From Sphingopyxis sp. UBA6723 (GTDB lineage: Bacteria; Pseudomonadota; Alphaproteobacteria; Sphingomonadales; Sphingomonadaceae): a DNA stretch of 64,000 nucleotides. The stretch covers positions 261,426 to 325,425 of the forward strand of contig NZ_DKIH01000011.1 of assembly GCF_002454115.1 (NCBI RefSeq), given 5' to 3'. The position numbers were made by a program, and so were the translations under genes. Each line of letters starts with the position of its first letter. Within the stretch, counting starts at the first letter, position 1. This document shows, piece by piece, positions 7,821 through 18,569 of the stretch. The notes beneath the pieces were generated by a model that was given only the letters and a program-made list of their open reading frames with translations, searched no databases and had not been told where the DNA came from.

Positions 7821-8737
7821 CCGGGCGCGTGCTGGCGATGACCGGCGCGACGGGCTTCGTCGGCGGCGCGACGATGCGGCAGGCGATCGCTGCCGGTTGG
7901 CATGTCCGCGCCCTCACCCGCCGCCCGCAACCGGGTCGCGAGGGCGTGACCTGGATCGCGGGCGCGCTCGACGACATGGGCAGCCTGGCCGAGATGGCCA
8001 CGGGCAGCGATGTCGTGATGCACATTGCCGGGGTGGTCAATGTCCCGACCCGCGCTGCGTTCGAGGCAGGCAATGCCTGGGCGACCGCCAATGTTATCGA
8101 CGCAGCGCGCACCGCCGGGGTAACGCGCTTCGTCCATGTCTCGTCGCTCGCCGCGCGCGAACCCGGCCTGTCCGACTATGGCTGGTCGAAGGAACGCGCC
8201 GAGGCCGTCGTGACCGCCAGCGGGCTTGACTGGACGATCGTCCGCCCGCCCGCGGTGTTCGGTCCCGGCGACTCCGAAATGCTTGACCTGTTCCGCATGG
8301 CGCGGCGCGGCATCGCGCTGTTGCCGCCGCGCGGACGCATGTCGGCGATCTATGTCGAGGATCTGGCGCGCCTGCTCGTGGCGCTGGCCGCCGATCGCAG
8401 CGTGAGCATCGGCGCGATTTACGAACCCGATGATGGCCGACCGACCGGCTGGTCGCACCGCAGCTTTGCCCGCGCGATCGGACGCGCAGTGGGGCGCAGC
8501 CATGTTTCGACGCTTGCGGTCCCCGGCGCGGTGCTGAAGGCTGGCGGGCGGATCGACAGACTCGTCCGCCGCGGCCGCGCCAAACTGACCCCCGACCGCG
8601 CGCGCTATATCGCGCATCCCGACTGGGTGGCGACCGCGGGCGCGCAACCCCCCGCCGACCTGTGGCATCCCGAACACGGCACCGACGACGCACTCGCCGA
8701 AACGGTGCGCTGGTACCGCACCAAAGGATGGCTCTGA
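7817..8737 (+). CDS. NAD(P)-dependent epimerase/dehydratase family protein (extended SDR)
   Basis: A 306-residue protein. The Rossmann motif TGATGFVGG is at about residues 10-18, and the catalytic-type tyrosine sits in YGWSKERAE, as in atypical SDRs, after HVSSLAAREPG. A GTG start at 7817 overlaps the proB stop (GTGA). Substrate unknown; related proteins act on nucleotide sugars, steroids or quinone biosynthesis intermediates. Coupling to proB does not imply a proline role. Confidence 0.85.
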   Translation: MTGRVLAMTGATGFVGGATMRQAIAAGWHVRALTRRPQPGREGVTWIAGALDDMGSLAEMATGSDVVMHIAGVVNVPTRAAFEAGNAWATANVIDAARTAGVTRFVHVSSLAAREPGLSDYGWSKERAEAVVTASGLDWTIVRPPAVFGPGDSEMLDLFRMARRGIALLPPRGRMSAIYVEDLARLLVALAADRSVSIGAIYEPDDGRPTGWSHRSFARAIGRAVGRSHVSTLAVPGAVLKAGGRIDRLVRRGRAKLTPDRARYIAHPDWVATAGAQPPADLWHPEHGTDDALAETVRWYRTKGWL

Positions 8738-8815
8738 CGTCGTCCATGGGGCCACATGACCCGCCGGTCGAAGCGTGCATTGCCAACGGCCAGCCGCATC
8801 CCTAGGTTCGCAGCC

Positions 8816-10798
8816 ATGACCGAAACCACCGCCACCCCTCCGAACGATCCCGCCGGCCCCTGGGCGATCCCCGTGCGCCGCCCGCTCCCCGGCGACGACC
8901 AACCCAAATCGCGGACCAGTTTCCCGCGCAAGGTGTGGAATCTGCTCGTCGGGATCAAGGACGCGCTGGCGCTGATCTTTCTGCTGCTGTTCTTCGTCGC
9001 GCTGTTCGGCCTGCTCGCCGGACGCCCCAACGCCGGACTGCCGGTCAGCAAAGGCGCCTTGCTGATCGAACTCGACGGCGTGGTCAGCGAACAGCCGGCC
9101 GAGGTCGATACCATCACCGCGCTGTCGGGCGGCAACCAGCTCAAGGAAATCCGCGTCCGCGACGTCGTTCACTCGCTCGAAACCGCCGCGAACGACCAGC
9201 GCATCACCTCGGTCGTGCTCGATCTCGACCGTTTCCTCGGCGGCGGCCAGGTTTCGCTCGCCGAAATCGGTCAGGCGATCGACAAGGTTCGCGCCCAGAA
9301 AAAGCCGGTGCTCGCCTTTGCCACCGCCTACACCACCGACAGCTATCAGATTGCATCGCACGCCAGCGAAGTGTGGGCGGACAGCGTCGGCGGCGTTGCG
9401 ATCGCCGGTCCGGGAGGATCGCGGCTTTATTACAAAGGCTTGATGGACCGGCTGGGCATCACCGCGAACATCTATCGCGTCGGCACCTTCAAAAGCGCGG
9501 TTGAACCCTTCCTCCGCGGCGACCAGTCGCCCGAAGCGAAAGAGGCCAATCTCGCCTACGCCAGCGTGCTGTGGGACAATTGGCTGACCGACGTCAAAAA
9601 AGCGCGTCCGGCGGCCAAGGTCGACGCCTATATCGCCGACACCGCGGCCGCGGTGCGCGCGGCGGGCAATGATATGTCGAAGGCATCGCTCGACGCGGGA
9701 CTGATCGACAAAGTCGGCAGCCGCATGGCGTTCAACACCCGCGTCGCCGAAATCAGCGGCGCTTATGACGACAGCAAGCCGTGGGAATATAATGCGATCC
9801 CGCTGGAAAACTGGGTCGCCGCCAATCCCCCTGCAAAAAAGGGCAGCGCGATCGCGGTCGTCCCGCTCGTCGGTGAAATCGTCGATGGCGAGGCGCCGAC
9901 AGGCGTCGCTGGCGGCACCACCGTCGCCCAGCACATCCTCGACGCCGCCGCCGACAGCAGCACCAAGGCGATTGTGCTGCGGGTCGACTCGCCTGGCGGG
10001 TCGGTGCTGGCGTCCGAAGAAATCCGTCAGGCGCTGCTTGCGGCCAAGGCCAAGAAGCTGCCGATCGTCGTGTCGATGGCCAATGTCGCGGCGTCGGGCG
10101 GTTATTGGGTTTCGACCCCCGCCGACCGCATCTTTGCCGAGCCCGAGACGATCACCGGGTCGATCGGCGTGTTCGGCATCCTGCCCAGCTTCGAACAGGC
10201 GCTGGGCAAGATCGGAGTTACCGCTGACGGCATTGCCACGACGCCGCTATCGGGCCAGCCGGACGTTTTCGGCGGCGTGAACGAGGAGTTCAACGCGCTG
10301 GCGCAGGCGAGCGTAGAGGACATCTACGCTCGCTTCACCGGGCTGGTAGCAAAGAGTCGCAAGCAGCCGCTGGAGAAGGTTCAGGCGATCGCCGAAGGGC
10401 GCGTGTGGGCGGGCGGCACCGCGCGCCAGCTGGGCCTGGTCGATCAGTTCGGCGGCCTGCCCGAGGCGCTGGCGGCGGCGGCGAAACTCGCCAAGGTCGA
10501 GGGGGATTTCCACGCGCGATATTATGAGGACGAGCCGAGCGAATTTTCGAAAATGCTCGCCAGCTGGGGCAGAGGCGAAGAAGAAACCGCCGCCGCCCCG
10601 CGCGGCTGGTTCGGCATCGCCGCGATGAACCGCCAGCTGACCGAACGGCGGCTGATGCAGGATATGGCGCTGCTGACTCAGACCGGGTCGGTGCAGGCCG
10701 CATGTCTCGACTGCCGCGGCTTTCTGCCCGCGGTGCCGCGGGCGGGTGCGGCGGAAGCGAAGGGGTTCTTTGCGACGATGGCGTTGTTGTTAAAATAA
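8816..10798 (+). CDS. sppA: Signal peptide peptidase SppA, 67K type
   Basis: A 660-residue, membrane-anchored serine protease that degrades cleaved signal peptides on the periplasmic face. An N-terminal transmembrane helix lies near residues 42-65 (ALALIFLLLFFVALFGLLAG), followed by two tandem SppA domains. The catalytic lysine lies in VGTFKSAVEPF of the first repeat and the catalytic serine in NVAASGGYWVS of the second, the Lys/Ser arrangement of the E. coli enzyme. Start MTETTATPP was chosen; an in-frame ATG 20 codons upstream adds a non-conserved basic stretch. Confidence 0.95.
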   Translation: MTETTATPPNDPAGPWAIPVRRPLPGDDQPKSRTSFPRKVWNLLVGIKDALALIFLLLFFVALFGLLAGRPNAGLPVSKGALLIELDGVVSEQPAEVDTITALSGGNQLKEIRVRDVVHSLETAANDQRITSVVLDLDRFLGGGQVSLAEIGQAIDKVRAQKKPVLAFATAYTTDSYQIASHASEVWADSVGGVAIAGPGGSRLYYKGLMDRLGITANIYRVGTFKSAVEPFLRGDQSPEAKEANLAYASVLWDNWLTDVKKARPAAKVDAYIADTAAAVRAAGNDMSKASLDAGLIDKVGSRMAFNTRVAEISGAYDDSKPWEYNAIPLENWVAANPPAKKGSAIAVVPLVGEIVDGEAPTGVAGGTTVAQHILDAAADSSTKAIVLRVDSPGGSVLASEEIRQALLAAKAKKLPIVVSMANVAASGGYWVSTPADRIFAEPETITGSIGVFGILPSFEQALGKIGVTADGIATTPLSGQPDVFGGVNEEFNALAQASVEDIYARFTGLVAKSRKQPLEKVQAIAEGRVWAGGTARQLGLVDQFGGLPEALAAAAKLAKVEGDFHARYYEDEPSEFSKMLASWGRGEEETAAAPRGWFGIAAMNRQLTERRLMQDMALLTQTGSVQAACLDCRGFLPAVPRAGAAEAKGFFATMALLLK

Positions 10799-10803
10799 CC
10801 GTT

Positions 10804-10908
10804 CGTCATTGCGAGGAGCGAAGCGACGCGGCAATCCAGAGTGTGCGGTAACCGCCCTGGACCGGTAGGCCTACGGCCGCCTACGGCTCCGCTTCGCTCG
10901 CAATGACG
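10804..10908. repeat. CGTCATTGCGAG-type inverted repeat
   Basis: Left arm CGTCATTGCGAG-GAG-CGAAGCG (10804-10825) and right arm 10890-10908 are inverted copies differing by a 3-bp insertion. The inner part holds a second dyad (GGTAGGCCTACGGCC region). The element lies between convergent sppA and an alpha/beta hydrolase gene. The CGTCATTGCGAGC...GAAGCG core is a widespread bacterial intergenic repeat type. Confidence 0.8.
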
Positions 10909-10931
10909 TATCACTAGACGACGGCTAACGC

Positions 10932-11834
10932 TCAGGCCGCCACCCCGACAGCCTTAGCATGGTCGGCAATCGCACCTGCCAATGTCTCGACAAGCGCCAG
11001 CGGCAGATCATGCCCCATGCCGGGGATCGTCAGCAACCGCGCGCCCGCGATATTGTCCGCGGTGTCGCGCCCCGCGGCGAGCGGGACCAGTGGATCATCC
11101 TCGCCATGCACGACTAACGTCGGTGCGGTGATCGTTTTCAGCAAGTCGCGGCGGTCGCCATCGGCAACAATTGCCGCCATTTGCCGCGCGACCCCCTGCG
11201 GGTACCAGCCGCGCTCGAAGTCGGCGCGGACGCGGCGCTGGAGCCGCTCCTCCGCCGCCGGATAGGCCGGGCTGCCGATCACCCGCGCGGCGCGCACGGA
11301 ATAAGCGATCATATCCTCGGGATCGCCGCTCATCGGGCGGTTCGCGAGCACCTGCATCGCTTCCTTGCGCGCCCGCGGGAGACGGCGGTTGCCGGTGCTC
11401 GACATGATCGAGGTCAGCGACAGAGTGCGATCGGGGTAGCGCGCCGCAATATGCTGCGCGATCATCCCGCCCATCGACGCCCCGACAATATGCGCGCGAT
11501 CGATCACCAGATGGTCGAGCAGGGCGATACCGTCGGCCGCCATGTCGGCGAGCGTATAGGCGGGACGCACGGGCAGGCCGATCGCCGCCTTCACGAACAT
11601 CCATTTCAGGTTCGGCACCCCCGCAGCGTCAAATCGCGTCGACAGTCCGACATCGCGATTGTCGTAACGGATGGTGCGAAAGCCATGCGCGTTCAGCGCA
11701 TCGACGAATTCGTCGGGCCACAGCGTCAGCTGCCCGCCCAGCCCCATCACCAGCAAGATCGTGGGCGCGTCGCGCGGTCCTTTGTCCTCATAGGTGATAT
11801 TGATGCCGTTGGCAGTCGTCTGCGCGATAGTCAT
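10932..11834 (-). CDS. Alpha/beta-fold hydrolase
   Basis: A 300-residue protein. Oxyanion region MGLGGQLTLWPD near residue 30, nucleophile elbow GASMGG, acidic residue in HGEDDPLVP and histidine in PGMGHD form the expected Ser-Asp-His triad. It resembles esterase/lactonase-type hydrolases of the AB_hydrolase_1 family; no signal peptide. Substrate not predictable. Convergent with sppA across the palindromic repeat. Confidence 0.88.
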   Translation of the reverse strand: MTIAQTTANGINITYEDKGPRDAPTILLVMGLGGQLTLWPDEFVDALNAHGFRTIRYDNRDVGLSTRFDAAGVPNLKWMFVKAAIGLPVRPAYTLADMAADGIALLDHLVIDRAHIVGASMGGMIAQHIAARYPDRTLSLTSIMSSTGNRRLPRARKEAMQVLANRPMSGDPEDMIAYSVRAARVIGSPAYPAAEERLQRRVRADFERGWYPQGVARQMAAIVADGDRRDLLKTITAPTLVVHGEDDPLVPLAAGRDTADNIAGARLLTIPGMGHDLPLALVETLAGAIADHAKAVGVAA

Positions 11835-11900
11835 GCTGCGGAAATCCTTTGGCCGATTTCCGCCACCATGGCGCAGTTGACGCGAACGTCAAGCCAGCGC

Positions 11901-12533
11901 CTATGCCCCGGTTTTGCGATCGCGATAGGCGGGCAGCGCAAGCGACCAGCGGATCGCCGCGCCGCGCAGGATGAACCCGGCCACCGCGCCCACCACCGCC
12001 GCAACCGGCGTGCCGACCCCTAGCCACATGAGCAACAGGAAAAGCCCCGACGCGAGCGCCGCCGCGGTAACATAGATTTCCGGACGCACGATGATCGACG
12101 GCACGCCGGCCAAGATGTCGCGGATCGTGCCGCCGACGCAGCCGGTGATCACGCCCATCAGCAATGCCGGTGCAGGCGGCACACCCCACGCCAGCGCCTT
12201 GGCGGTACCGAAGACCGCATAGGCCGCCAGCCCGACCGCATCCGCCCATTCAAGCAATTGCCCCTGCCACCAGCGTTCGGGGGTGATCCACACGATCAGC
12301 GCGATCGCAATGCATACCGCAGAAATCGCGCCGTCCTGCACCCAGAACACCGGCGCACCGATCAGCAGATCGCGCACGCTGCCACCGCCAACCCCGGTAA
12401 CCAGCGCAAAGAAGCTGGCGGTGACGAGCGTCTGGCGCAACCGCACCGCCATCAACGCCCCTGACAGCGCGAACACGCCGATACCCGCCAGGTCGAGCAA
12501 GCGGACGATCAGGATGTTGTCGATGTCGGGCAC
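11901..12533 (-). CDS. UPF0126/TRIC-type cation channel family membrane protein
   Basis: A 210-residue protein with about seven hydrophobic helices. It carries the duplicated UPF0126 signature GVGGGSVRDLLIG and GCVGGTIRDILAG, each a GG-x-x-RD kink in a half of three helices. Bacterial members (YicG/YadS) are related to TRIC trimeric cation channels; substrate unproven (a glycine-related role has been suggested for some). It lies 15 bp downstream of lpdA on the same strand and may be expressed by read-through of the TCA run. Confidence 0.88.
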   Translation of the reverse strand: MPDIDNILIVRLLDLAGIGVFALSGALMAVRLRQTLVTASFFALVTGVGGGSVRDLLIGAPVFWVQDGAISAVCIAIALIVWITPERWWQGQLLEWADAVGLAAYAVFGTAKALAWGVPPAPALLMGVITGCVGGTIRDILAGVPSIIVRPEIYVTAAALASGLFLLLMWLGVGTPVAAVVGAVAGFILRGAAIRWSLALPAYRDRKTGA

Positions 12534-12548
12534 GTGTGGCCCCCTTCG

Positions 12549-13946
<1,398 letters not shown>

Positions 13947-13959
13947 TTCAAACTCCGTT

Positions 13960-14042
13960 CGTCATCCCAGCGAAAGCTGGGATCGCTGGCTGCCAAGAGC
14001 GACGCCAGGGGGATAGCGGCCCCAGCTTTCGCTGGGGCGACG
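13960..14042. repeat. Inverted repeat with CCCAGCGAAAGCTGGG core
   Basis: CGTCATCCCAGCGAAAGCTG at 13960-13979 is an imperfect reverse complement of 14020-14042. Each arm is itself a hairpin with a GAAA/TTTC loop. It fills the lpdA-sucB gap. It has the same architecture as the element at 670-757 with a different core. Confidence 0.8.
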
Positions 14043-14045
14043 GCA

Positions 14046-15272
14046 CTACAAATCGATCAGCAACCGCGTCGGATCCTCGATCGCTTCCTTGATCGTCTTG
14101 AGGAAGGTCACCGCCTCGCGCCCATCGATCAGGCGGTGGTCATAGCTGAGCGCCAGATACATCATCGGGCGGATCACAATCTCGCCGTTCCGCACAACCG
14201 GGCGATCCTCGATGCGGTGGAGGCCGAGCACTGCCGACTGCGGCGGGTTGATGATTGGGGTCGACATCAGGCCGCCGAACACGCCGCCGTTCGAGATGGT
14301 GAAGGTACCGCCGGTCATGTCGTCCATCGTCAGCGTGCCGTCCTTGGCGCGCTTGCCGAGGTCGGCGATCGCCTTTTCGATCTCAGCAAAGCTCAGGCCG
14401 TCGGCGTTGCGGACGACAGGCACGACGAGGCCGTTGGGCGCACTGACCGCGACCGAGACGTCGAGATAGTCGTGATAGACGATTTCGTCGCCGTCGATCC
14501 GCGCGTTGACCGCCGGGATGTCGTGCGCGGCGAGCGCGACCGCCTTGGTAAAAAAGCTCATGAAGCCAAGGCGGACGCCATGCTTCTTTTCGAACGTCTC
14601 GCGATATTTGTCGCGCGTCGCCATCACCGCCGACATGTCGACGTCGTTGAACGTCGACAGCATCGCCGCGGTATCCTGCGCCGATTTCAGCCGCTTGGCG
14701 ATCGTCTGGCGCATCCGCGTCATTTTCACGCGTTCTTCGCGGCGGCCCGGCGTGCCCGATGCGGCAGGCGCGGCTGCGGGAGCCGGAGCGGCTGCGGGTG
14801 CCTCAGGCGCAGCATTTGCCGCAGCAAGAACATCTTCCTTGGTCAGGCGGCCGTCCTTGCCGGTGCCTTTGATCTTGCTGGGGTCGAGGCCATGTTCGAG
14901 CACCAGGCGGCGGACCGCCGGCGACAGGGTGGTCACGCCATCGCCGCTGTCCTCGGTCGCGGGCGCCGGAGCGGTCGCGGCAGGAGCAGGAGCAGCGGCT
15001 TCGGCTTTTGTAGCGGGCGCGGCAGCCTTGCCGTCACCCGCTTCGATCGTCGCAATCGTCGCTCCGACATTGACGGTGTCGCCGACCGCGGCGACCTGCT
15101 TGCCCATCACCCCGGCCACCGGCGACGGCACCTCGACCGCGACCTTGTCGGTCTCGAGGCTGGCGATCGGCTCGTCCAGCGCAACCGCCTCACCCGGCTG
15201 TTTCAGCCATTCGCCGATCGTCGCTTCGGTAACGCTTTCGCCCAGCGTGGGGACTTTGACTTCGGTGCTCAT
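14046..15272 (-). CDS. sucB: Dihydrolipoamide succinyltransferase (E2 of 2-oxoglutarate dehydrogenase)
   Basis: A 408-residue protein. Lipoyl domain residues 1-75 with the lipoylated lysine in ETDKVAVEV (Lys43); an Ala/Pro-rich linker; an E1/E3-binding domain around residues 117-152 (SPAVRRLVLEHGLDPSKI); a second Ala/Pro linker; and the catalytic domain with SYDHRLIDGREAV near the C-terminus. It transfers the succinyl group to CoA. AAGGAA lies upstream of the ATG. Next to sucA and lpdA on the same strand. Confidence 0.97.
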   Translation of the reverse strand: MSTEVKVPTLGESVTEATIGEWLKQPGEAVALDEPIASLETDKVAVEVPSPVAGVMGKQVAAVGDTVNVGATIATIEAGDGKAAAPATKAEAAAPAPAATAPAPATEDSGDGVTTLSPAVRRLVLEHGLDPSKIKGTGKDGRLTKEDVLAAANAAPEAPAAAPAPAAAPAASGTPGRREERVKMTRMRQTIAKRLKSAQDTAAMLSTFNDVDMSAVMATRDKYRETFEKKHGVRLGFMSFFTKAVALAAHDIPAVNARIDGDEIVYHDYLDVSVAVSAPNGLVVPVVRNADGLSFAEIEKAIADLGKRAKDGTLTMDDMTGGTFTISNGGVFGGLMSTPIINPPQSAVLGLHRIEDRPVVRNGEIVIRPMMYLALSYDHRLIDGREAVTFLKTIKEAIEDPTRLLIDL

Positions 15273-15305
15273 AGGTGCAGTTCCTTGGGAGGCTTAAGCT
15301 TGGGC

Positions 15306-18128
15306 TCAGGCTTTATTCTTGCTTCGGCGGATTTCGGCACGGACGCTCAGGCCCAGCGCATCAGCGACCAGCGCCGCCTGCTCGGTTTGGTGGCGGCTCA
15401 TCAGGCCCGTCGCGGGCGATGCGGCGGCAGCGCGGCCGGCATAGCGCGGTCGCATACCCTTTTTGCCCGCTTCGGTCAGTGCGTTCTCGATCAGCTCGTT
15501 GACAAAGAACCAGCTGCCGTTGTTGCGCGGCTCTTCCTGCGCCCACACCACGTCCTCCAGCTTCGGCATGCGCTTCAGCCGCACGGCGAGCGGGTCGCCG
15601 GGGAAGGGATAAAGCTGTTCGATGCGGATCACCGTCGTGTCGGTCAGCCCCGCGGCGTCGCGCGCTTCCATCAGGTCGTACCCGACCTTGCCCGAACACA
15701 GCACGACGCGCTTGACGTCACCGTCGGCGGGCGCGGTGCGGTCGGACATGATGCGGCGGAAATGCGCCTCGCCGATAAAGTCGCTGCGCTGCGACACTGC
15801 CAGCTTGTGACGCAGCAGCGATTTCGGTGTCATGATGATCAGCGGCTTGCGGAACGGGCGCAGCATCTGGCGGCGCAGGACGTGGAAATAGTTCGACGGG
15901 GTCGAAATGTTACACACCTGGATATTGTCGCCCGCGCACAGTTGCAGGAAGCGTTCGAGGCGCGCCGAGCTATGCTCAGGCCCCTGCCCTTCATAGCCGT
16001 GCGGCAGCAGCATCACGAGCCCGTTGGCGCGCAGCCATTTGGCTTCGCCCGACGCGATGAACTGGTCGATCATGATCTGTGCGCCATTGGCGAAATCGCC
16101 GAACTGCGCTTCCCAGAGCACCAGGCTCTTCGGATCGGCCATCGCATAGCCATATTCGAAACCGAGCACGCCATATTCGGACAGCGGGCTGTCGAGCACT
16201 TCGAACCGGCCGTGCGGGACGGTGGTCAGCGGCACATATTTGCGCTCGTCCTTTTGGTCGACCCAGACGGCGTGGCGCTGGCTGAAGGTACCGCGCCCCG
16301 AATCCTGCCCCGACAGACGGACCTGATAGCCCTCGCTGAGCAAAGTACCGAAAGCGAGGCTTTCGGCGGTCGCCCAGTCGAACACTTCCTTGTCGCTCTT
16401 GTCGGCGAACATCGCGCCGCGCGCGTCGATCACGCGGCGGAGCGTCTTGTGGACGTCGAGATCGGCGGGGACGGTGGTCATGATCCGGCCGATCGAATCG
16501 AACAGCTTCTCACTGACCCCGGTCGAGATATTGCGGCGCGAATTTTCGGGATCGGCAGGAGCGTGCAGCCCCGACCAGCGCCCGGCAAACCAGTCGGCCT
16601 TGTTCGGCTTGTAGCTTTTGGCACCCTCGAAATCATCTTCGAGCCGCGCGATGAACTCGGCGCGGCGGGCGTCGGCCCAACCGGCGTCGATCACGCCTTC
16701 GCTTTCGAGCTTCGCGGCGCACAGCTGTGACACCGGCGGATGTTGGCGGATACGCGCATACATCAACGGCTGGGTGAACGACGGCTCGTCACCCTCATTG
16801 TGGCCAAAGCGGCGATAGCACCACATGTCGATCACGACGTCGCGCTTGAACTGCTGGCGGAAATCGATCGCGAGCTTGCACGCAAAGGTCACCGCTTCGG
16901 GATCATCGCCGTTGACGTGCAGGATCGGCGCCATCACGCCCTTCGCCACGTCCGACGGATAGGGCGACGAGCGCGCATATTGCGGGCTGGTCGTGAAACC
17001 GATCTGGTTGTTGACGATGAAGTGGATGCAGCCACCGGTATTGTAGCCGCGGATGCCCGAGAAACCGAGGCATTCCCACACAATCCCCTGCCCCGCAAAC
17101 GCCGCGTCGCCGTGGATCAGCACGGGCAGCACCTGTTCATGCTTGGTCAGATCGTCGCGCACCACCTGCTGCGCGCGCACCTTGCCGAGCACGACCGGGT
17201 CGACCGCTTCGAGATGCGACGGGTTCGGGACCAGCGACATATGCACCGACGCGCCGCCGAACTCGCGGTCGGTCGAGGTGCCCAAGTGATATTTGACGTC
17301 GCCCGAGCCACCGATGTCGTCGGGGTTCGCCGATCCGCCGGCAAATTCGTGGAAGATGATCTTGTACGGCTTGGCCATCACGTTCGCGAGCATGTTGAGA
17401 CGCCCGCGATGCGCCATGCCATAGACGATTTCCTTGACCCCGTATTGGCCGCCATATTTGATAATGGCTTCCATCGCGGGGATCATGCTCTCGCCGCCGT
17501 CGAGCCCGAAACGCTTGGTCCCGACATATTTCTTGGCGAGGAATTTTTCCCATTCCTCAGCCTCGATCACCTTGTTCAGAATGGCGCGTTTGCCTTCGAC
17601 CGAAAATTCGATGATCTTGTCGGCGCCTTCCATCCGCTCCTGCAGGAACTGGCGCTCTTTCAAGTCGGCGATGTGCATATATTCGAGGCCGACATTGCCG
17701 CAATAATTGGCGCGCAGGATCGCGACAATCTCACGCACCGTCGCGCGCTCCAGCCCCAGCGTGCCGCCCAGCCACACCGGTCGGTCCTGATCGGCGCCGA
17801 CAAAGCCATGATATTCGGGGGTGAGATCCGCGGGCAACTCGCGCTGGCTGAGCCCCAGCGGATCAAGATTGGCGGCCAGATGCCCGCGCACGCGATAGGT
17901 GCGGATCAGCATCATCGCGCGGATCGAATCATTGGCGGCGCGCTCGACTTCGGCATTCGACAGCGGCGCACCGCCCTTGGCGGCGGCGGCCTTGACCGCA
18001 ACCTGCATCTGCTGCGGATCGAGCGCGGCGGTCAGGTCGTCGCTGTCCATCTGCGGCCAGTTCTTCGGCGCCCAGCTCGGGCCGGCCTGCGGCTCGTCGA
18101 TGTCAAAGCTTTGTCGTTCGAGGTTCAT
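15306..18128 (-). CDS. sucA: 2-oxoglutarate dehydrogenase E1
   Basis: A 940-residue thiamine-diphosphate enzyme that decarboxylates 2-oxoglutarate. The N-terminal region carries the E2-interacting segment (residues 1-80), then ThDP-binding regions including MAHRGRLNMLANV, HGDAAFAGQGI and GDDPEAVTFAC, and the transketolase-like C-terminal half (SPLSEYGVLGFEYGYA; LPHGYEGQGPEHSSAR). Length is normal for the family. Twenty bases or so separate it from sucB, so cotranscription is likely. Confidence 0.97.
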   Translation of the reverse strand: MNLERQSFDIDEPQAGPSWAPKNWPQMDSDDLTAALDPQQMQVAVKAAAAKGGAPLSNAEVERAANDSIRAMMLIRTYRVRGHLAANLDPLGLSQRELPADLTPEYHGFVGADQDRPVWLGGTLGLERATVREIVAILRANYCGNVGLEYMHIADLKERQFLQERMEGADKIIEFSVEGKRAILNKVIEAEEWEKFLAKKYVGTKRFGLDGGESMIPAMEAIIKYGGQYGVKEIVYGMAHRGRLNMLANVMAKPYKIIFHEFAGGSANPDDIGGSGDVKYHLGTSTDREFGGASVHMSLVPNPSHLEAVDPVVLGKVRAQQVVRDDLTKHEQVLPVLIHGDAAFAGQGIVWECLGFSGIRGYNTGGCIHFIVNNQIGFTTSPQYARSSPYPSDVAKGVMAPILHVNGDDPEAVTFACKLAIDFRQQFKRDVVIDMWCYRRFGHNEGDEPSFTQPLMYARIRQHPPVSQLCAAKLESEGVIDAGWADARRAEFIARLEDDFEGAKSYKPNKADWFAGRWSGLHAPADPENSRRNISTGVSEKLFDSIGRIMTTVPADLDVHKTLRRVIDARGAMFADKSDKEVFDWATAESLAFGTLLSEGYQVRLSGQDSGRGTFSQRHAVWVDQKDERKYVPLTTVPHGRFEVLDSPLSEYGVLGFEYGYAMADPKSLVLWEAQFGDFANGAQIMIDQFIASGEAKWLRANGLVMLLPHGYEGQGPEHSSARLERFLQLCAGDNIQVCNISTPSNYFHVLRRQMLRPFRKPLIIMTPKSLLRHKLAVSQRSDFIGEAHFRRIMSDRTAPADGDVKRVVLCSGKVGYDLMEARDAAGLTDTTVIRIEQLYPFPGDPLAVRLKRMPKLEDVVWAQEEPRNNGSWFFVNELIENALTEAGKKGMRPRYAGRAAAASPATGLMSRHQTEQAALVADALGLSVRAEIRRSKNKA

Positions 18129-18143
18129 TTCGCTAACCTATCC

Positions 18144-18173
18144 GTGCCCCTGCAAAGGCAGGGGCCCATCACC
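18144..18173. repeat. Palindromic repeat, left flank of the GIY-YIG gene
   Basis: A 30-bp unit with core GCCCCTGCAAAGGCAGGGGC plus CCATCACC tail. It is the inverse of 18516-18545 (29 of 30 positions). The core folds as a hairpin. It lies between sucA and the GIY-YIG gene. Confidence 0.85.
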
Positions 18174-18210
18174 TACAGTTGAAATATGGCGCCGACGGGA
18201 CTGACCTGCA

Positions 18211-18501
18211 TCAGCCCTGAATTTCGAACCATAAATCCCGCCATTCAGGATTCATGTCCTCGATCATGCGGACCTTCCAACTGCGTTTCCATTTCTTGAT
18301 CTGCCATTCGCGCTTGCGCGCTTCCTGCAGATCCTCATGCACTTCATACCAGACCAATAACGTACAGCCGTGGGACTTCGTAAATCCTTCGATCAACATC
18401 TCGCGGTGTTGAAAGACACGCTGCACCAAAATCGCGGTCGATCCTGTATAGATGGCGCCGTTTTTCCGGTTTGCCATCATATACACCGCGCCGCTCTTCA
18501 T
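18211..18501 (-). CDS. Small GIY-YIG nuclease domain protein (UPF0213-like)
   Basis: A 96-residue single-domain protein. AVYMMANRKNGAIYTGSTA carries the paired 'GIY' (as AVY) and 'YIG' (as YTG) strands; the arginine in LVQRVFQHR and the glutamate in RKREWQIKKWKR occupy the catalytic positions, followed by the family tail NPEWRDL. The active site appears intact. Related small proteins (YhbQ/UPF0213) have been proposed to act on branched or damaged DNA. It interrupts the TCA run between sucA and sucD and is bracketed by inverted palindromes, suggesting acquisition as a unit. Confidence 0.88.
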   Translation of the reverse strand: MKSGAVYMMANRKNGAIYTGSTAILVQRVFQHREMLIEGFTKSHGCTLLVWYEVHEDLQEARKREWQIKKWKRSWKVRMIEDMNPEWRDLWFEIQG

Positions 18502-18515
18502 GACTCACCGCGTTG

Positions 18516-18545
18516 GGTGATGGGCCCCTGCCTTCGCAGGGGCAC
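18516..18545. repeat. Palindromic repeat, right flank of the GIY-YIG gene
   Basis: Inverted copy of 18144-18173 with one mismatch (CTTCG against CTTTG in the loop). It lies 14 bp from the GIY-YIG start codon, upstream on the coding strand, and 24 bp from the sucD 3' end. Confidence 0.85.
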
Positions 18546-18569
18546 ACGCAAGAGAGAGCGGTGTAGAAA

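Noticed and set aside
7769..9934. A 721-codon minus-strand open frame
   Set aside because: It is antisense to the SDR gene and sppA, has low-complexity shadow composition and no motif.
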